A stretch of DNA of 46,804 bases, taken from the NCBI GenBank assembly GCA_013812145.1, contig JACCTY010000184.1, positions 1 through 46,804 of the forward strand. The letters are read 5' to 3'. A model generated the notes under the pieces. The model saw only the letters and a program-made list of their open reading frames with translations. It did no database searches and had not been told where the DNA came from. The position numbers and the translations under genes are program-made. This document shows positions 41,051-46,804 of the stretch, in pieces. How positions within the stretch are numbered: position 1 is the stretch's first letter; every line of letters begins with the position of its first letter. This DNA comes from Geodermatophilaceae bacterium (GTDB taxonomy: Bacteria > Actinomycetota > Actinomycetes > Mycobacteriales > Geodermatophilaceae).

Positions 41051-41911
41051 GTGCCCGAGCTTCCCGAAGTCGAAGTGGTACGCCGAGGGCTGCAGCGCTG
41101 GGCGGTCGGCCGAACTGTCGAGTCGGTAGAGGTCTTCCATCCACGGGCGATCCGCCGGCACCTCGCCGGCGCCGCACACTTCGCGGCCGAGTTGGCCGGC
41201 CGGACGCTGCTGACCGCGTGCCGGCGGGGTAAGTACCTGTGGCTGCCGCTCGACTCAGGTGACGCGCTCCTGGCGCACCTCGGGATGAGCGGTCAGCTCC
41301 TGGTGCTTGCCGCCGCCGCGCCGGACGGGGCGCATCTACGCGCTCGGTTCCGATTCAGCGACGGGGGACCGGAGCTGCGCTTCGTCGACCAGCGGACGTT
41401 CGGCGGCCTCGACGTCGAGCCGCTGCTCCCGGTCGAGCTGGTCCCGGTCTCCGTCCGGCACATCGCCCGGGACCCACTGGACCCGCGGTTCGACGACGCG
41501 GCGTTCGCGGTGTCCATCCGGCACCGGAGGACCGGGATCAAACGCGCCGTGCTGGACCAGACGCTGGTCAGCGGGATCGGCAACATCTACGCCGACGAGG
41601 CGTTGTGGCGGGCGCGGTTGCACTACGCGCGACCCACCGAGACCCTGAACCGTACCGAGACTGCCCGGCTGCTGTCCGCCGTCCGGGCCGTCATGACGTC
41701 GGCGCTGGAGCAGGGCGGGACATCGTTCGACTCGCTGTACGTCAACGTCAACGGCGAGAGCGGCTACTTCGACCGCTCGCTGGAGGTCTATGGGCGGCGC
41801 GACCATCCGTGCTCACGATGCGGTACGCCGATCCGCCGCGACGTGTTCATGAACAGGTCCAGCTTCTTCTGCCCCCGCTGCCAGCCGCGGCCGCGCCGGG
41901 CTCGTCTCTGA
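41051..41911 (+). CDS. mutM: Formamidopyrimidine-DNA glycosylase
   Basis: Excises 8-oxoguanine and formamidopyrimidines from DNA and nicks the abasic site. The 286 residues match the family. The start (M)[13 protein letters not shown] gives the catalytic N-terminal proline and E3. [10 protein letters not shown] supplies the phosphate-binding lysine, [20 protein letters not shown] is the helix-two-turn-helix, and the C-terminal zinc finger has [13 protein letters not shown] and FFCPRCQP. It complements MutT1, encoded 22 kb away, in the defence against oxidised guanine. The GTG start is 6 bp after rnc. The gene order rnc-mutM is conserved. Confidence 0.97.
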   Translation: MPELPEVEVVRRGLQRWAVGRTVESVEVFHPRAIRRHLAGAAHFAAELAGRTLLTACRRGKYLWLPLDSGDALLAHLGMSGQLLVLAAAAPDGAHLRARFRFSDGGPELRFVDQRTFGGLDVEPLLPVELVPVSVRHIARDPLDPRFDDAAFAVSIRHRRTGIKRAVLDQTLVSGIGNIYADEALWRARLHYARPTETLNRTETARLLSAVRAVMTSALEQGGTSFDSLYVNVNGESGYFDRSLEVYGRRDHPCSRCGTPIRRDVFMNRSSFFCPRCQPRPRRARL

Positions 41912-41956
41912 ACGGCCGGCTGCGACGGGACGTCCGAGCGAACGTGAGGTAATAGC

Positions 41957-42250
41957 TCACTCTTCCTCGGACGCCGGCGGAGGGTCGGATTCCGAACTGC
42001 CAGTTGCCGCTGATCGGCGGACCGAGGTCCACGATCTCGGCACCGGCTGGACCGGGAACTCGGTGACCGTCGTCGGCCCGTCGGGGGGCACCGGAAGGGT
42101 GCTTGCCTCGGCTGCGGGCTCGGTTTCAGCGCTGGATAGCGCGCTCGACGAGCTGCTGGAGCTGTCCGCGGTCGTTGAGGAACCGTCCGGTTCCGCTGCC
42201 CCAGGCTCGGCGGTGTCACTGCCGCAGCCGGCCAGCATCGTGACGGCCAA
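41957..42250 (-). CDS. Small predicted lipoprotein with an uncertain start
   Basis: A protein of about 97 residues. Its only recognisable element is a lipobox near the N-terminus (VTMLAGCGSD). The chain after it is low-complexity, rich in Ser, Pro, Glu and Thr, typical of a disordered cell-surface linker. The first conventional start, TTG 42250, leaves just eight residues before the cysteine, too few for a signal peptide. Reading back in frame gives RRLLAVAGLAVTMLAGC, a perfect signal, preceded by ACG at 42280 (TSRRLLAV) or CTG at 42268, but no ATG, GTG or TTG. It overlaps or abuts the SMI1-like gene upstream. No function can be proposed. Confidence 0.55.
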   Translation of the reverse strand: MAVTMLAGCGSDTAEPGAAEPDGSSTTADSSSSSSSALSSAETEPAAEASTLPVPPDGPTTVTEFPVQPVPRSWTSVRRSAATGSSESDPPPASEEE

Positions 42251-42269
42251 GCCGGCAACTGCGAGCAGC

Positions 42270-42932
42270 CTACGGGACGTCCCAGTGCAGCTGGCCGCTC
42301 TCGACGATCGGCCGCCAGTAGCCGACGCGTCCGTCGGTGTCGAGCGCGTGCGCCACCGCGGCCAGCATCGCCGTCACGGACGGCCAGAGCGGGCCGTGGC
42401 TGTCGGCGTCGCCCTTGAGGTACTCCGTCACGCAGCCGTGCTGCGGACCTGATCGGGTGTCGACGAACAGGTCGTCGCCGGACTGGTCCTCGGCGAAGGG
42501 GACAAAGGCGGGTAGGAATCTGGAGGCTGTCGCGCCGGCGGGCTCGGCCATCAACCGGTCGAGATCGTAGATCTCCGTCACGGGTCCTGCGCCGAGAGCC
42601 CGCCGGACGCGCCGTTCTTCTTGGTCGGTTTCATCGTCCTCGAGCGCAATGACGACGCCCGCCCAAGAGGTCTGCCAGCGCGTCCAATGGCGGCCCACAT
42701 CCGACAGCGGGTCGGGGCAGTATCCGGGAAACAGGTATCCGGCCGGTGTCCGTTCGGTGCCATCGCAGCTACCGTAAAACGCGACGAGGTCGTCTGGCCA
42801 GCGGCGGCCGGTAGTGGCTTGGACCGTGCTGAGAACGTCGGCACTGGCCGGCGGGCGGATCGCGGCGGCGGTGGCCGGTGCGTGCCTGTTGCACCAGGCG
42901 GTGATCCGATGCAGCGACTCATCGACCTCCAT
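42270..42932 (-). CDS. SMI1/KNR4 family protein
   Basis: A 220-residue protein of the SMI1/KNR4 (SUKH) fold. WPDDLVAFYGSCDGTERTPA matches the conserved helix and loop where the family starts, GYLFPGYCPDPLSDVGRHW follows, and FLPAFVPFAEDQSGDDLFVD with YLKGDADSHGPLWPSVTAML forms the characteristic C-terminal core. In bacteria many SUKH proteins are immunity proteins against polymorphic toxins, but stand-alone copies are common; no toxin gene is seen here. The gene begins 13 bp after the racemase stop, so the two are probably cotranscribed on the minus strand, with the small lipoprotein after it. Confidence 0.85.
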   Translation of the reverse strand: MEVDESLHRITAWCNRHAPATAAAIRPPASADVLSTVQATTGRRWPDDLVAFYGSCDGTERTPAGYLFPGYCPDPLSDVGRHWTRWQTSWAGVVIALEDDETDQEERRVRRALGAGPVTEIYDLDRLMAEPAGATASRFLPAFVPFAEDQSGDDLFVDTRSGPQHGCVTEYLKGDADSHGPLWPSVTAMLAAVAHALDTDGRVGYWRPIVESGQLHWDVP

Positions 42933-42945
42933 GGGACGTTCGCTC

Positions 42946-43650
42946 CTACGACGACTGCAGGGCCGCGTCGACCGCTGCCTCGACGTGCAGGCGGGTTGTC
43001 GGAAACAGCGGAACCGCGACGTCGTCGGGGGCGATCAGCAGTTCGATCTCGGTGCACGCCAGCACGACGGCCTCGGCGCCAGCGGCCACCAGCCGGTCGA
43101 TGACCTCGACGTACGCCGCCCGCGATTCAGCGCTGATGATCCCGAGGCACAGCTCCGCGTAGATGACCCGGTGCACGAGCGCTTGATCGGAGGCGTCGGG
43201 CACCAGGACCGTGAGACCGTGCGCGGTCAGCCGGTCGCGGTAGAAGTCCTGCTCCATCGTGAAGCCGGTGCCCAGCAGGCCGACCGTCCGCGGGCCGGCC
43301 GCCAGCACCGCCGCGGCCGTCACGTCCCCGATGTGCACGAACGGGATGCCCACGGCGCCCGCTATTTCATCCGCGACCTTGTGCATCGTGTTCGTGCAGA
43401 GCACGAGCAGGTCCGCGCCAGCGGCCTCGAGCTGGCGGGACGCACCCGCGAGCAACCGCGCCGCGTCGTCCCACCGGCCGCTCACCTGCAGCTCCTCGAC
43501 GTCGGCGAAGTCCACCGAGAACAGGAGGCACCGGGCCGAGTGCAGGCCGCCCAGCCGCTCCCGCACCAGCTCGTTGGCAAGGCGGTAGTACAGGGCGCTG
43601 CTCTCCCAGCTCATCCCGCCGAGCAATCCAATGGTGAGCACGGTAGGCAT
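42946..43650 (-). CDS. Aspartate/glutamate racemase family protein
   Basis: A 234-residue member of the Asp/Glu/hydantoin racemase superfamily. TIGLLGGMSWESSALYYRLA is the signature start of aspartate racemases, LLVLCTNTMHKVADEI supplies the first catalytic cysteine and EAVVLACTEIELLI the second, so the two-base active site is intact. It should interconvert L- and D-aspartate or glutamate, perhaps for cell-wall or signalling purposes; cytosolic. ATG 43650 fits the family start. The frame extends upstream to 43923 without homology. It diverges from a small forward gene 37 bp away. Confidence 0.92.
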   Translation of the reverse strand: MPTVLTIGLLGGMSWESSALYYRLANELVRERLGGLHSARCLLFSVDFADVEELQVSGRWDDAARLLAGASRQLEAAGADLLVLCTNTMHKVADEIAGAVGIPFVHIGDVTAAAVLAAGPRTVGLLGTGFTMEQDFYRDRLTAHGLTVLVPDASDQALVHRVIYAELCLGIISAESRAAYVEVIDRLVAAGAEAVVLACTEIELLIAPDDVAVPLFPTTRLHVEAAVDAALQSS

Positions 43651-43687
43651 GCTCGCAGAACCCTGAGAGCACAGCGAGGAGGTCCCC

Positions 43688-43951
43688 ATGGCCGGACAGT
43701 CCCGAGGCCAACCCTGGACGTCGTTCATCGCCGACGAGCCACGGTCGCGAAACCTGCACGAGGACGGCAACCCTGCGCATCGGCTCCGGGTCGAGCACGA
43801 CCGCCGCACCCTGCTGGTCCACCTCAGCGACGAGGACGGCCGCGGCTGGACGGTGCTGGCGGTCGACCGCGAGACCCGGCAATGGGCGGTGGCGCAGGGC
43901 CAGACGCAGAAGAACACCGCCATGCGCGCCTACGACGAGCTCCGCAGCTGA
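43688..43951 (+). CDS. Conserved hypothetical protein, 87 residues
   Basis: A small soluble, hydrophilic protein with no membrane segment. The core RLRVEHDRRTLLVHLSDEDG and GWTVLAVDRETRQWAVAQGQ suggests alternating beta-strands ending in a helix (NTAMRAYDELRS). I do not recognise the family. A strong GAGGAGG ribosome site lies 5 nt before the ATG, which supports it as a real gene despite its length. It begins a forward group with a VOC-family gene 7 bp downstream and acylphosphatase. Confidence 0.7.
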   Translation: MAGQSRGQPWTSFIADEPRSRNLHEDGNPAHRLRVEHDRRTLLVHLSDEDGRGWTVLAVDRETRQWAVAQGQTQKNTAMRAYDELRS

Positions 43952-43958
43952 CTCAGCG

Positions 43959-44378
43959 GTGACGGCCTTGACAACCTCGCTCGCCCCTGGTTCGGATGGG
44001 CCGATGGACATCTCGCTCGGGCCCGTCGTACCGATCCTCCGGATGTTCGACGTGGACACGGCTAGGCGCTTCTACGTCGACTACCTCGGCTGCGCGGTCG
44101 ACTGGGAGGACGGCACCGGGGACAGGCCGATATATCTGCAGGTTTCCCGCGGCCCGCTCGTGCTGCACCTGTCCTCCAACCACGACGACGGCACGCCCGG
44201 GAGTGCGGTCCTCATCGAAATCGCCGGGATCGATGCCCTGCACGCCGAGTTGGCCGCCAAGCAGTACCCGTTTCTCAACCCCGGCATCGAGGAGGGGCCG
44301 GCTGACGGGCGCGAGATGCAGCTCATCGACCCGTCGTCGAACCGGCTCCGGTTCTACGAGCGACGCCGTACCGGGTAG
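43959..44378 (+). CDS. Glyoxalase/bleomycin-resistance (VOC) superfamily protein
   Basis: A 139-residue vicinal-oxygen-chelate protein. Two betaalphabetabetabeta units are visible: [20 protein letters not shown] with [19 protein letters not shown], then [17 protein letters not shown] with [21 protein letters not shown] in VLHLSS and E in RFYE are at metal-ligand positions. The form resembles bleomycin-resistance-type binding proteins as well as dioxygenase or isomerase relatives; activity is not predictable. GTG 43959 is given, but ATG 44004 ([12 protein letters not shown]) may be the true start as homology begins there. The stop overlaps acyP by one base (TAGTG). Confidence 0.88.
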   Translation: MTALTTSLAPGSDGPMDISLGPVVPILRMFDVDTARRFYVDYLGCAVDWEDGTGDRPIYLQVSRGPLVLHLSSNHDDGTPGSAVLIEIAGIDALHAELAAKQYPFLNPGIEEGPADGREMQLIDPSSNRLRFYERRRTG

Positions 44379-44662
44379 TGGTCAGCGACGAGTCGGTCCG
44401 GTTGACGGCGTGGGTGCACGGACGGGTCCAGGGCGTCGGGTTTCGCTGGTGGACGCGGGCCCGTGCGCTGGAGTTCGGGCTGACCGGGTCGGCCGGCAAT
44501 CTCCCTGACGGCCGGGTCGAGGTAATCGCCGAGGGTTCGCGGGCCGGCTGCGAGCGCCTCCTCGCGGCGCTGCGTGGGCATGACACGCCGGGGCGGGTGA
44601 CGAAGGTCGTGGAGCGGTGGGCCGAGCCGCGGGCCGACAGCGACAGCTTCGTCGAGCGCTAG
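44378..44662 (+). CDS. acyP: Acylphosphatase
   Basis: A 94-residue acylphosphatase hydrolysing acyl phosphates such as 1,3-bisphosphoglycerate and carbamoyl phosphate. [20 protein letters not shown] carries the signature GxVQGVxFR with the catalytic arginine, and the following [17 protein letters not shown] carries the catalytic asparagine. The GTG overlaps the VOC stop by one base. acyP upstream of smc is conserved in many actinobacteria, including mycobacteria. A short palindrome follows the gene. Confidence 0.95.
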   Translation: MVSDESVRLTAWVHGRVQGVGFRWWTRARALEFGLTGSAGNLPDGRVEVIAEGSRAGCERLLAALRGHDTPGRVTKVVERWAEPRADSDSFVER

Positions 44663-44676
44663 GTCACAGGGGTTTG

Positions 44677-44695
44677 ACCGGTACGCCGTACCGGT
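44677..44695. repeat. Perfect short palindrome downstream of acyP
   Basis: ACCGGTAC (44677-44684), GCC, GTACCGGT (44688-44695): an 8-bp stem with 3-nt loop, 14 bp after the acyP stop. It may end the acyP transcript or be an operator for the next small gene. No T-tract follows. Confidence 0.4.
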
Positions 44696-44778
44696 GGGAC
44701 GCTGGTCACACAACAGGTGAGTGCCGCCGCCTACACCCAGGCCGCGAGCGCAATGGACACAGCAGTGGAGCTATCACA

Positions 44779-44976
44779 ATGGCCAAGGCACTGCTCGGGC
44801 ACATCGGGACCGCTCCCGATCGTCGGTTGCTCGAGGAACTCGCATTTCTCCGTTCGCGGGTACGGGTCCTGCAGTCCGAACTGGACCACATCCGCGCCGA
44901 GCAGGCCGCTCGAGAGTTGGACCTACGGGTTCCCGACTCGCCGCCGATGCGGTACGCCGAGGCCGTCCCGGTCTGA
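44779..44976 (+). CDS. Short coiled-coil protein upstream of smc
   Basis: A 65-residue protein. MAKALLGHIGTAPDRRLLEE is followed by LAFLRSRVRVLQSELDHIRA, a leucine-heptad coiled coil, and a short polar tail. Similar small proteins occur near smc in actinobacteria, but I know of no assigned role. The ATG is supported by GGAG at 8 nt. The frame is open upstream to 44617 without homology. It is separated from acyP by 116 bp and may have its own promoter. Interaction with SMC or the divisome is only a guess from position. Confidence 0.7.
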   Translation: MAKALLGHIGTAPDRRLLEELAFLRSRVRVLQSELDHIRAEQAARELDLRVPDSPPMRYAEAVPV

Positions 44977-45036
44977 CCGGCCGCAGCGTTCCTGGGGCGT
45001 CCAGCGCGCCTGCATAGTGCCGTCCTGACAAGGCGG

Positions 45037-45042
45037 TACCGT
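45037..45042 (+). promoter_or_regulatory. -10 element of a probable leaderless smc promoter
   Basis: TACCGT lies 7 nt before the smc ATG (45050), which lacks a ribosome site. The same hexamer serves as -10 for hup in this window. Confidence 0.5.
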
Positions 45043-45049
45043 CCGCGCG

Positions 45050-46804
45050 ATGCACCTGAAGAGTCTGACGATGAAGGGCTTCAAGTCCTTTGCGTCCTCG
45101 ACGACACTGCGCTTCGAGCCGGGTATCACCTGCGTCGTCGGTGCCAACGGCTCCGGCAAGTCCAACGTCGTCGACGCCATCGCCTGGGTGCTCGGTGAGC
45201 AGGGAGCAAAAACGCTGCGCGGCGGCAAGATGGAAGACGTCATCTTCGCCGGGACGGCGGGCCGCCCGCCGCTGGGGCGGGCCGAGGTCACGCTCACCAT
45301 CGACAACACCGACGACGCGCTGCCGATCGACTACACCGAGGTGTCCATAACCCGGCGCATGTACCGGTCAGGGGACAGCGACTACGAGATCAACGGTGCC
45401 GGTTGCCGGCTGCTCGACATCCAGGAGCTGCTCAGCGACTCCGGGATCGGCCGGGAGATGCACGTCATCGTCGGGCAGGGCCAGCTCGACGCCGTACTGT
45501 CCGCACGGCCGGAGGATCGGCGCGGATTCATCGAAGAGGCGGCAGGTGTCCTCAAGCACCGCAAGCGCAAGGAAAAGGCGCTGCGCAAGCTGGAGGCGAT
45601 GCAGGCCAACCTGACCCGGCTCACCGACCTCATCGCCGAACTGCGGCGGCAGCTCAAGCCGCTGGGCAAGCAGGCCGAGGTCGCTCGCCGAGCGGCGACC
45701 GTGCAGGCGGACCTGCGAGACGCCCGACTGCGGCTGCTCGCCGAAGACATGGTCATCCTGCACGCGGAGCGGCGGCGCGAGATCGCCGACGAGTCCGTCG
45801 TCCGTGAGCGGCGGGCCGGGGTCGAGGCGGACCTCGCGGCGGGCCTCGCCCGCGAGGCAGCGCTGGAACGCGCGCTCGCCGCCGACGCACCGGCGTTGAA
45901 CGCCGCGCAGGAGACCTGGTATCGGTTGTCGGCGTTGCAGGAGCGCTACCGCGGCACCGCCCAACTTGCCGCGCAGCGCGCCCGGCACCTGTCCGCCGAC
46001 GTCGCCGGCCCGCGATCCGGCCGTGATCCCGAGGAACTGGACGCCGAAGCCAAACAGATCGAGGTGGCGGAGGGCGAGCTGGAGCACGGCTTGGAGCGGG
46101 ACCAGCTCCGCCTGGCCGCAGCCGTCGAACGGCGTGGTGGGCTGGAGACCCGACTGGCGGCGGCGGAGGATGCGCTCGTTGCGGCGGTGCGGGTGGTGGC
46201 CGATCGCCGCGAGGGGCTGGCGAGGCTGACCGGGCAGGTCAATGCACTCCGCACCCGCTCGGCAGCCGCGGTGGACGAGATCGCGCGCCTCACCGGCGCC
46301 CTGTCCGAGGCACGTGCGCGCGCCAATGCTGCCGGCGCCCGATTCGACGTCCTGCAGGCCGAGGTCGGTGTGCTCGACAGTTCCGAGCTCGGGCTGGACG
46401 AACGTCACGAAGCGGCGGTGGCGTCGTACGAGGCGGCGGCCCGGCGGGTGGGGGAACTCGCCGACCTCGAGCACGGCGCCGAGCGTGACCGGGCATCCTG
46501 GCTGGCGCGGCGCGAGGCGCTGGCGATGGGGCTGCGCCGTAGAGACGGCGCCGGCGCCCTGCTTGCCGCCGCCGACCGGGTTCCCGGTCTGCTCGGTTCG
46601 ATTGCTGCCCTGCTTCAGGTGGCGCCCGGTCGGGAGGCGGCGCTGGTAGCTGCCCTCGGCGGCATGGCCGACGCGGTCGCAGTCGGTAGCCCTGCTGATG
46701 CGGCCGAGGCGATCCGCTGGCTGAAGTCCGAGGACGGCGGCCGGGCGAGCATCGTGATCAGCTCCGGATCACCCCCCTTCCCCGGCGATCATGACGATCT
46801 GGAC
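45050..46804 (+). CDS. smc: Chromosome segregation protein SMC, 3'-truncated by the window edge
   Basis: The condensin ATPase that compacts and resolves sister chromosomes with ScpA/ScpB. About 585 residues of roughly 1,200 are visible. Residues 1-160 form the N-terminal ATPase half (MHLKSLTMKGFKSFASSTTL; Walker A GANGSGKS at 31-38; the Q-loop VIVGQGQLDAVLSARPEDRR). A long alanine/arginine/glutamate coiled coil runs from about 165 to 500. The hinge domain begins near residue 505 (RVPGLLGSIAALLQVAPGRE). The Walker B and signature motifs lie beyond the window. Position after acyP is conserved; ftsY would be expected downstream. Confidence 0.97.
   Translation, partial: MHLKSLTMKGFKSFASSTTLRFEPGITCVVGANGSGKSNVVDAIAWVLGEQGAKTLRGGKMEDVIFAGTAGRPPLGRAEVTLTIDNTDDALPIDYTEVSITRRMYRSGDSDYEINGAGCRLLDIQELLSDSGIGREMHVIVGQGQLDAVLSARPEDRRGFIEEAAGVLKHRKRKEKALRKLEAMQANLTRLTDLIAELRRQLKPLGKQAEVARRAATVQADLRDARLRLLAEDMVILHAERRREIADESVVRERRAGVEADLAAGLAREAALERALAADAPALNAAQETWYRLSALQERYRGTAQLAAQRARHLSADVAGPRSGRDPEELDAEAKQIEVAEGELEHGLERDQLRLAAAVERRGGLETRLAAAEDALVAAVRVVADRREGLARLTGQVNALRTRSAAAVDEIARLTGALSEARARANAAGARFDVLQAEVGVLDSSELGLDERHEAAVASYEAAARRVGELADLEHGAERDRASWLARREALAMGLRRRDGAGALLAAADRVPGLLGSIAALLQVAPGREAALVAALGGMADAVAVGSPADAAEAIRWLKSEDGGRASIVISSGSPPFPGDHDDLD

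Noticed and set aside
1-46804. CRISPR arrays, intact insertion sequences, prophage or secondary-metabolite clusters
   Set aside because: No regularly spaced repeats, transposase or integrase genes, phage structural genes, or PKS/NRPS-type domains were found.

Overview
The window is a chromosomal segment of a high-GC actinomycete (Actinomycetota). Supporting signs are the strong G/C bias at third codon positions, frequent GTG starts, an HU protein with a lysine/alanine-rich tail, coenzyme F420 biosynthesis (fbiD), a SigE-family sigma factor, a DUF222/HNH protein and a SepIVA-type DivIVA protein. Large parts follow the mycobacterial gene order serA-leuB-FAH-gltX-tRNA(Gln/Glu)-ndgR-leuCD-hup-mutT1-ppk-fbiD-gpsA-ddl-thiL-DAK-recG-rsmD-coaD-sepIVA-DUF177-rpmF-rnc-mutM-acyP-smc. 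I cannot fix the genus; a non-mycobacterial lineage of the Frankia/Nakamurella/Sporichthya kind is a guess.

Layout. 1-1.65 kb: the 3' part of an MmgE/PrpD gene facing a small membrane protein. 1.8-9.1 kb: a forward operon serA, leuB, cimA, a fumarylacetoacetate-hydrolase-like gene, gltX and a HAD phosphatase, most genes touching or overlapping. 9.2-12.0 kb: a DUF222/HNH protein, a CPBP protease-like membrane protein with aromatic N-terminal repeats, and tRNA-Gln(CUG) and tRNA-Glu(CUC). 12.0-15 kb: a reverse toxin-antitoxin-like pair, chrA and an alpha/beta hydrolase. 15-18.5 kb: ndgR divergent from leuCD, then hup. 18.5-24.8 kb: ppk-mutT1 in reverse, a SigE-type sigma factor with a membrane protein, fbiD, and a low-GC beta-propeller lipoprotein. 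24.9-30.6 kb: plsC-gpsA-PLP lyase-ddl overlapping in one operon, DUF3515 and an Lrp-type RAM protein in reverse, then thiL. 30.6-32.8 kb: a small decaying accessory island (two GNAT pseudogenes, a cytidylate-kinase-like gene, mazEF and a long inverted repeat). 32.8-41.9 kb: rpmB, a FakA-like protein, recG, rsmD, coaD, sepIVA, a LysE exporter, DUF177, rpmF, rnc and mutM. 41.9-46.8 kb: a reverse racemase-SMI1-lipoprotein group, then a forward hypothetical, a VOC protein, acylphosphatase, a coiled-coil protein and the 5' part of smc.

How the genes fit together. cimA with leuB and leuCD supplies the enzymes that turn pyruvate into 2-oxobutyrate, a threonine-independent entry to isoleucine, and leuBCD also serve leucine. 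gltX lies close to the two tRNAs that a non-discriminating GluRS charges in organisms lacking GlnRS. DUF177-rpmF-rnc-mutM-smc is the usual ribosome/RNA/chromosome cluster.

Most of the window is ordinary core genome. The unusual material concerns how genes start. Many isolated genes have a TANNNT-like hexamer about 6-8 nt before the start codon, the architecture of leaderless mRNAs. Short reading frames run into the starts of leuB, coaD, the CPBP gene and the DUF177 gene through ATGA/GTGA overlaps. Three genes (thiL, the DUF3515 gene and a small lipoprotein) have no ATG, GTG or TTG where their conserved N-termini or signal sequences require one. No CRISPR array, intact insertion sequence or prophage was seen.
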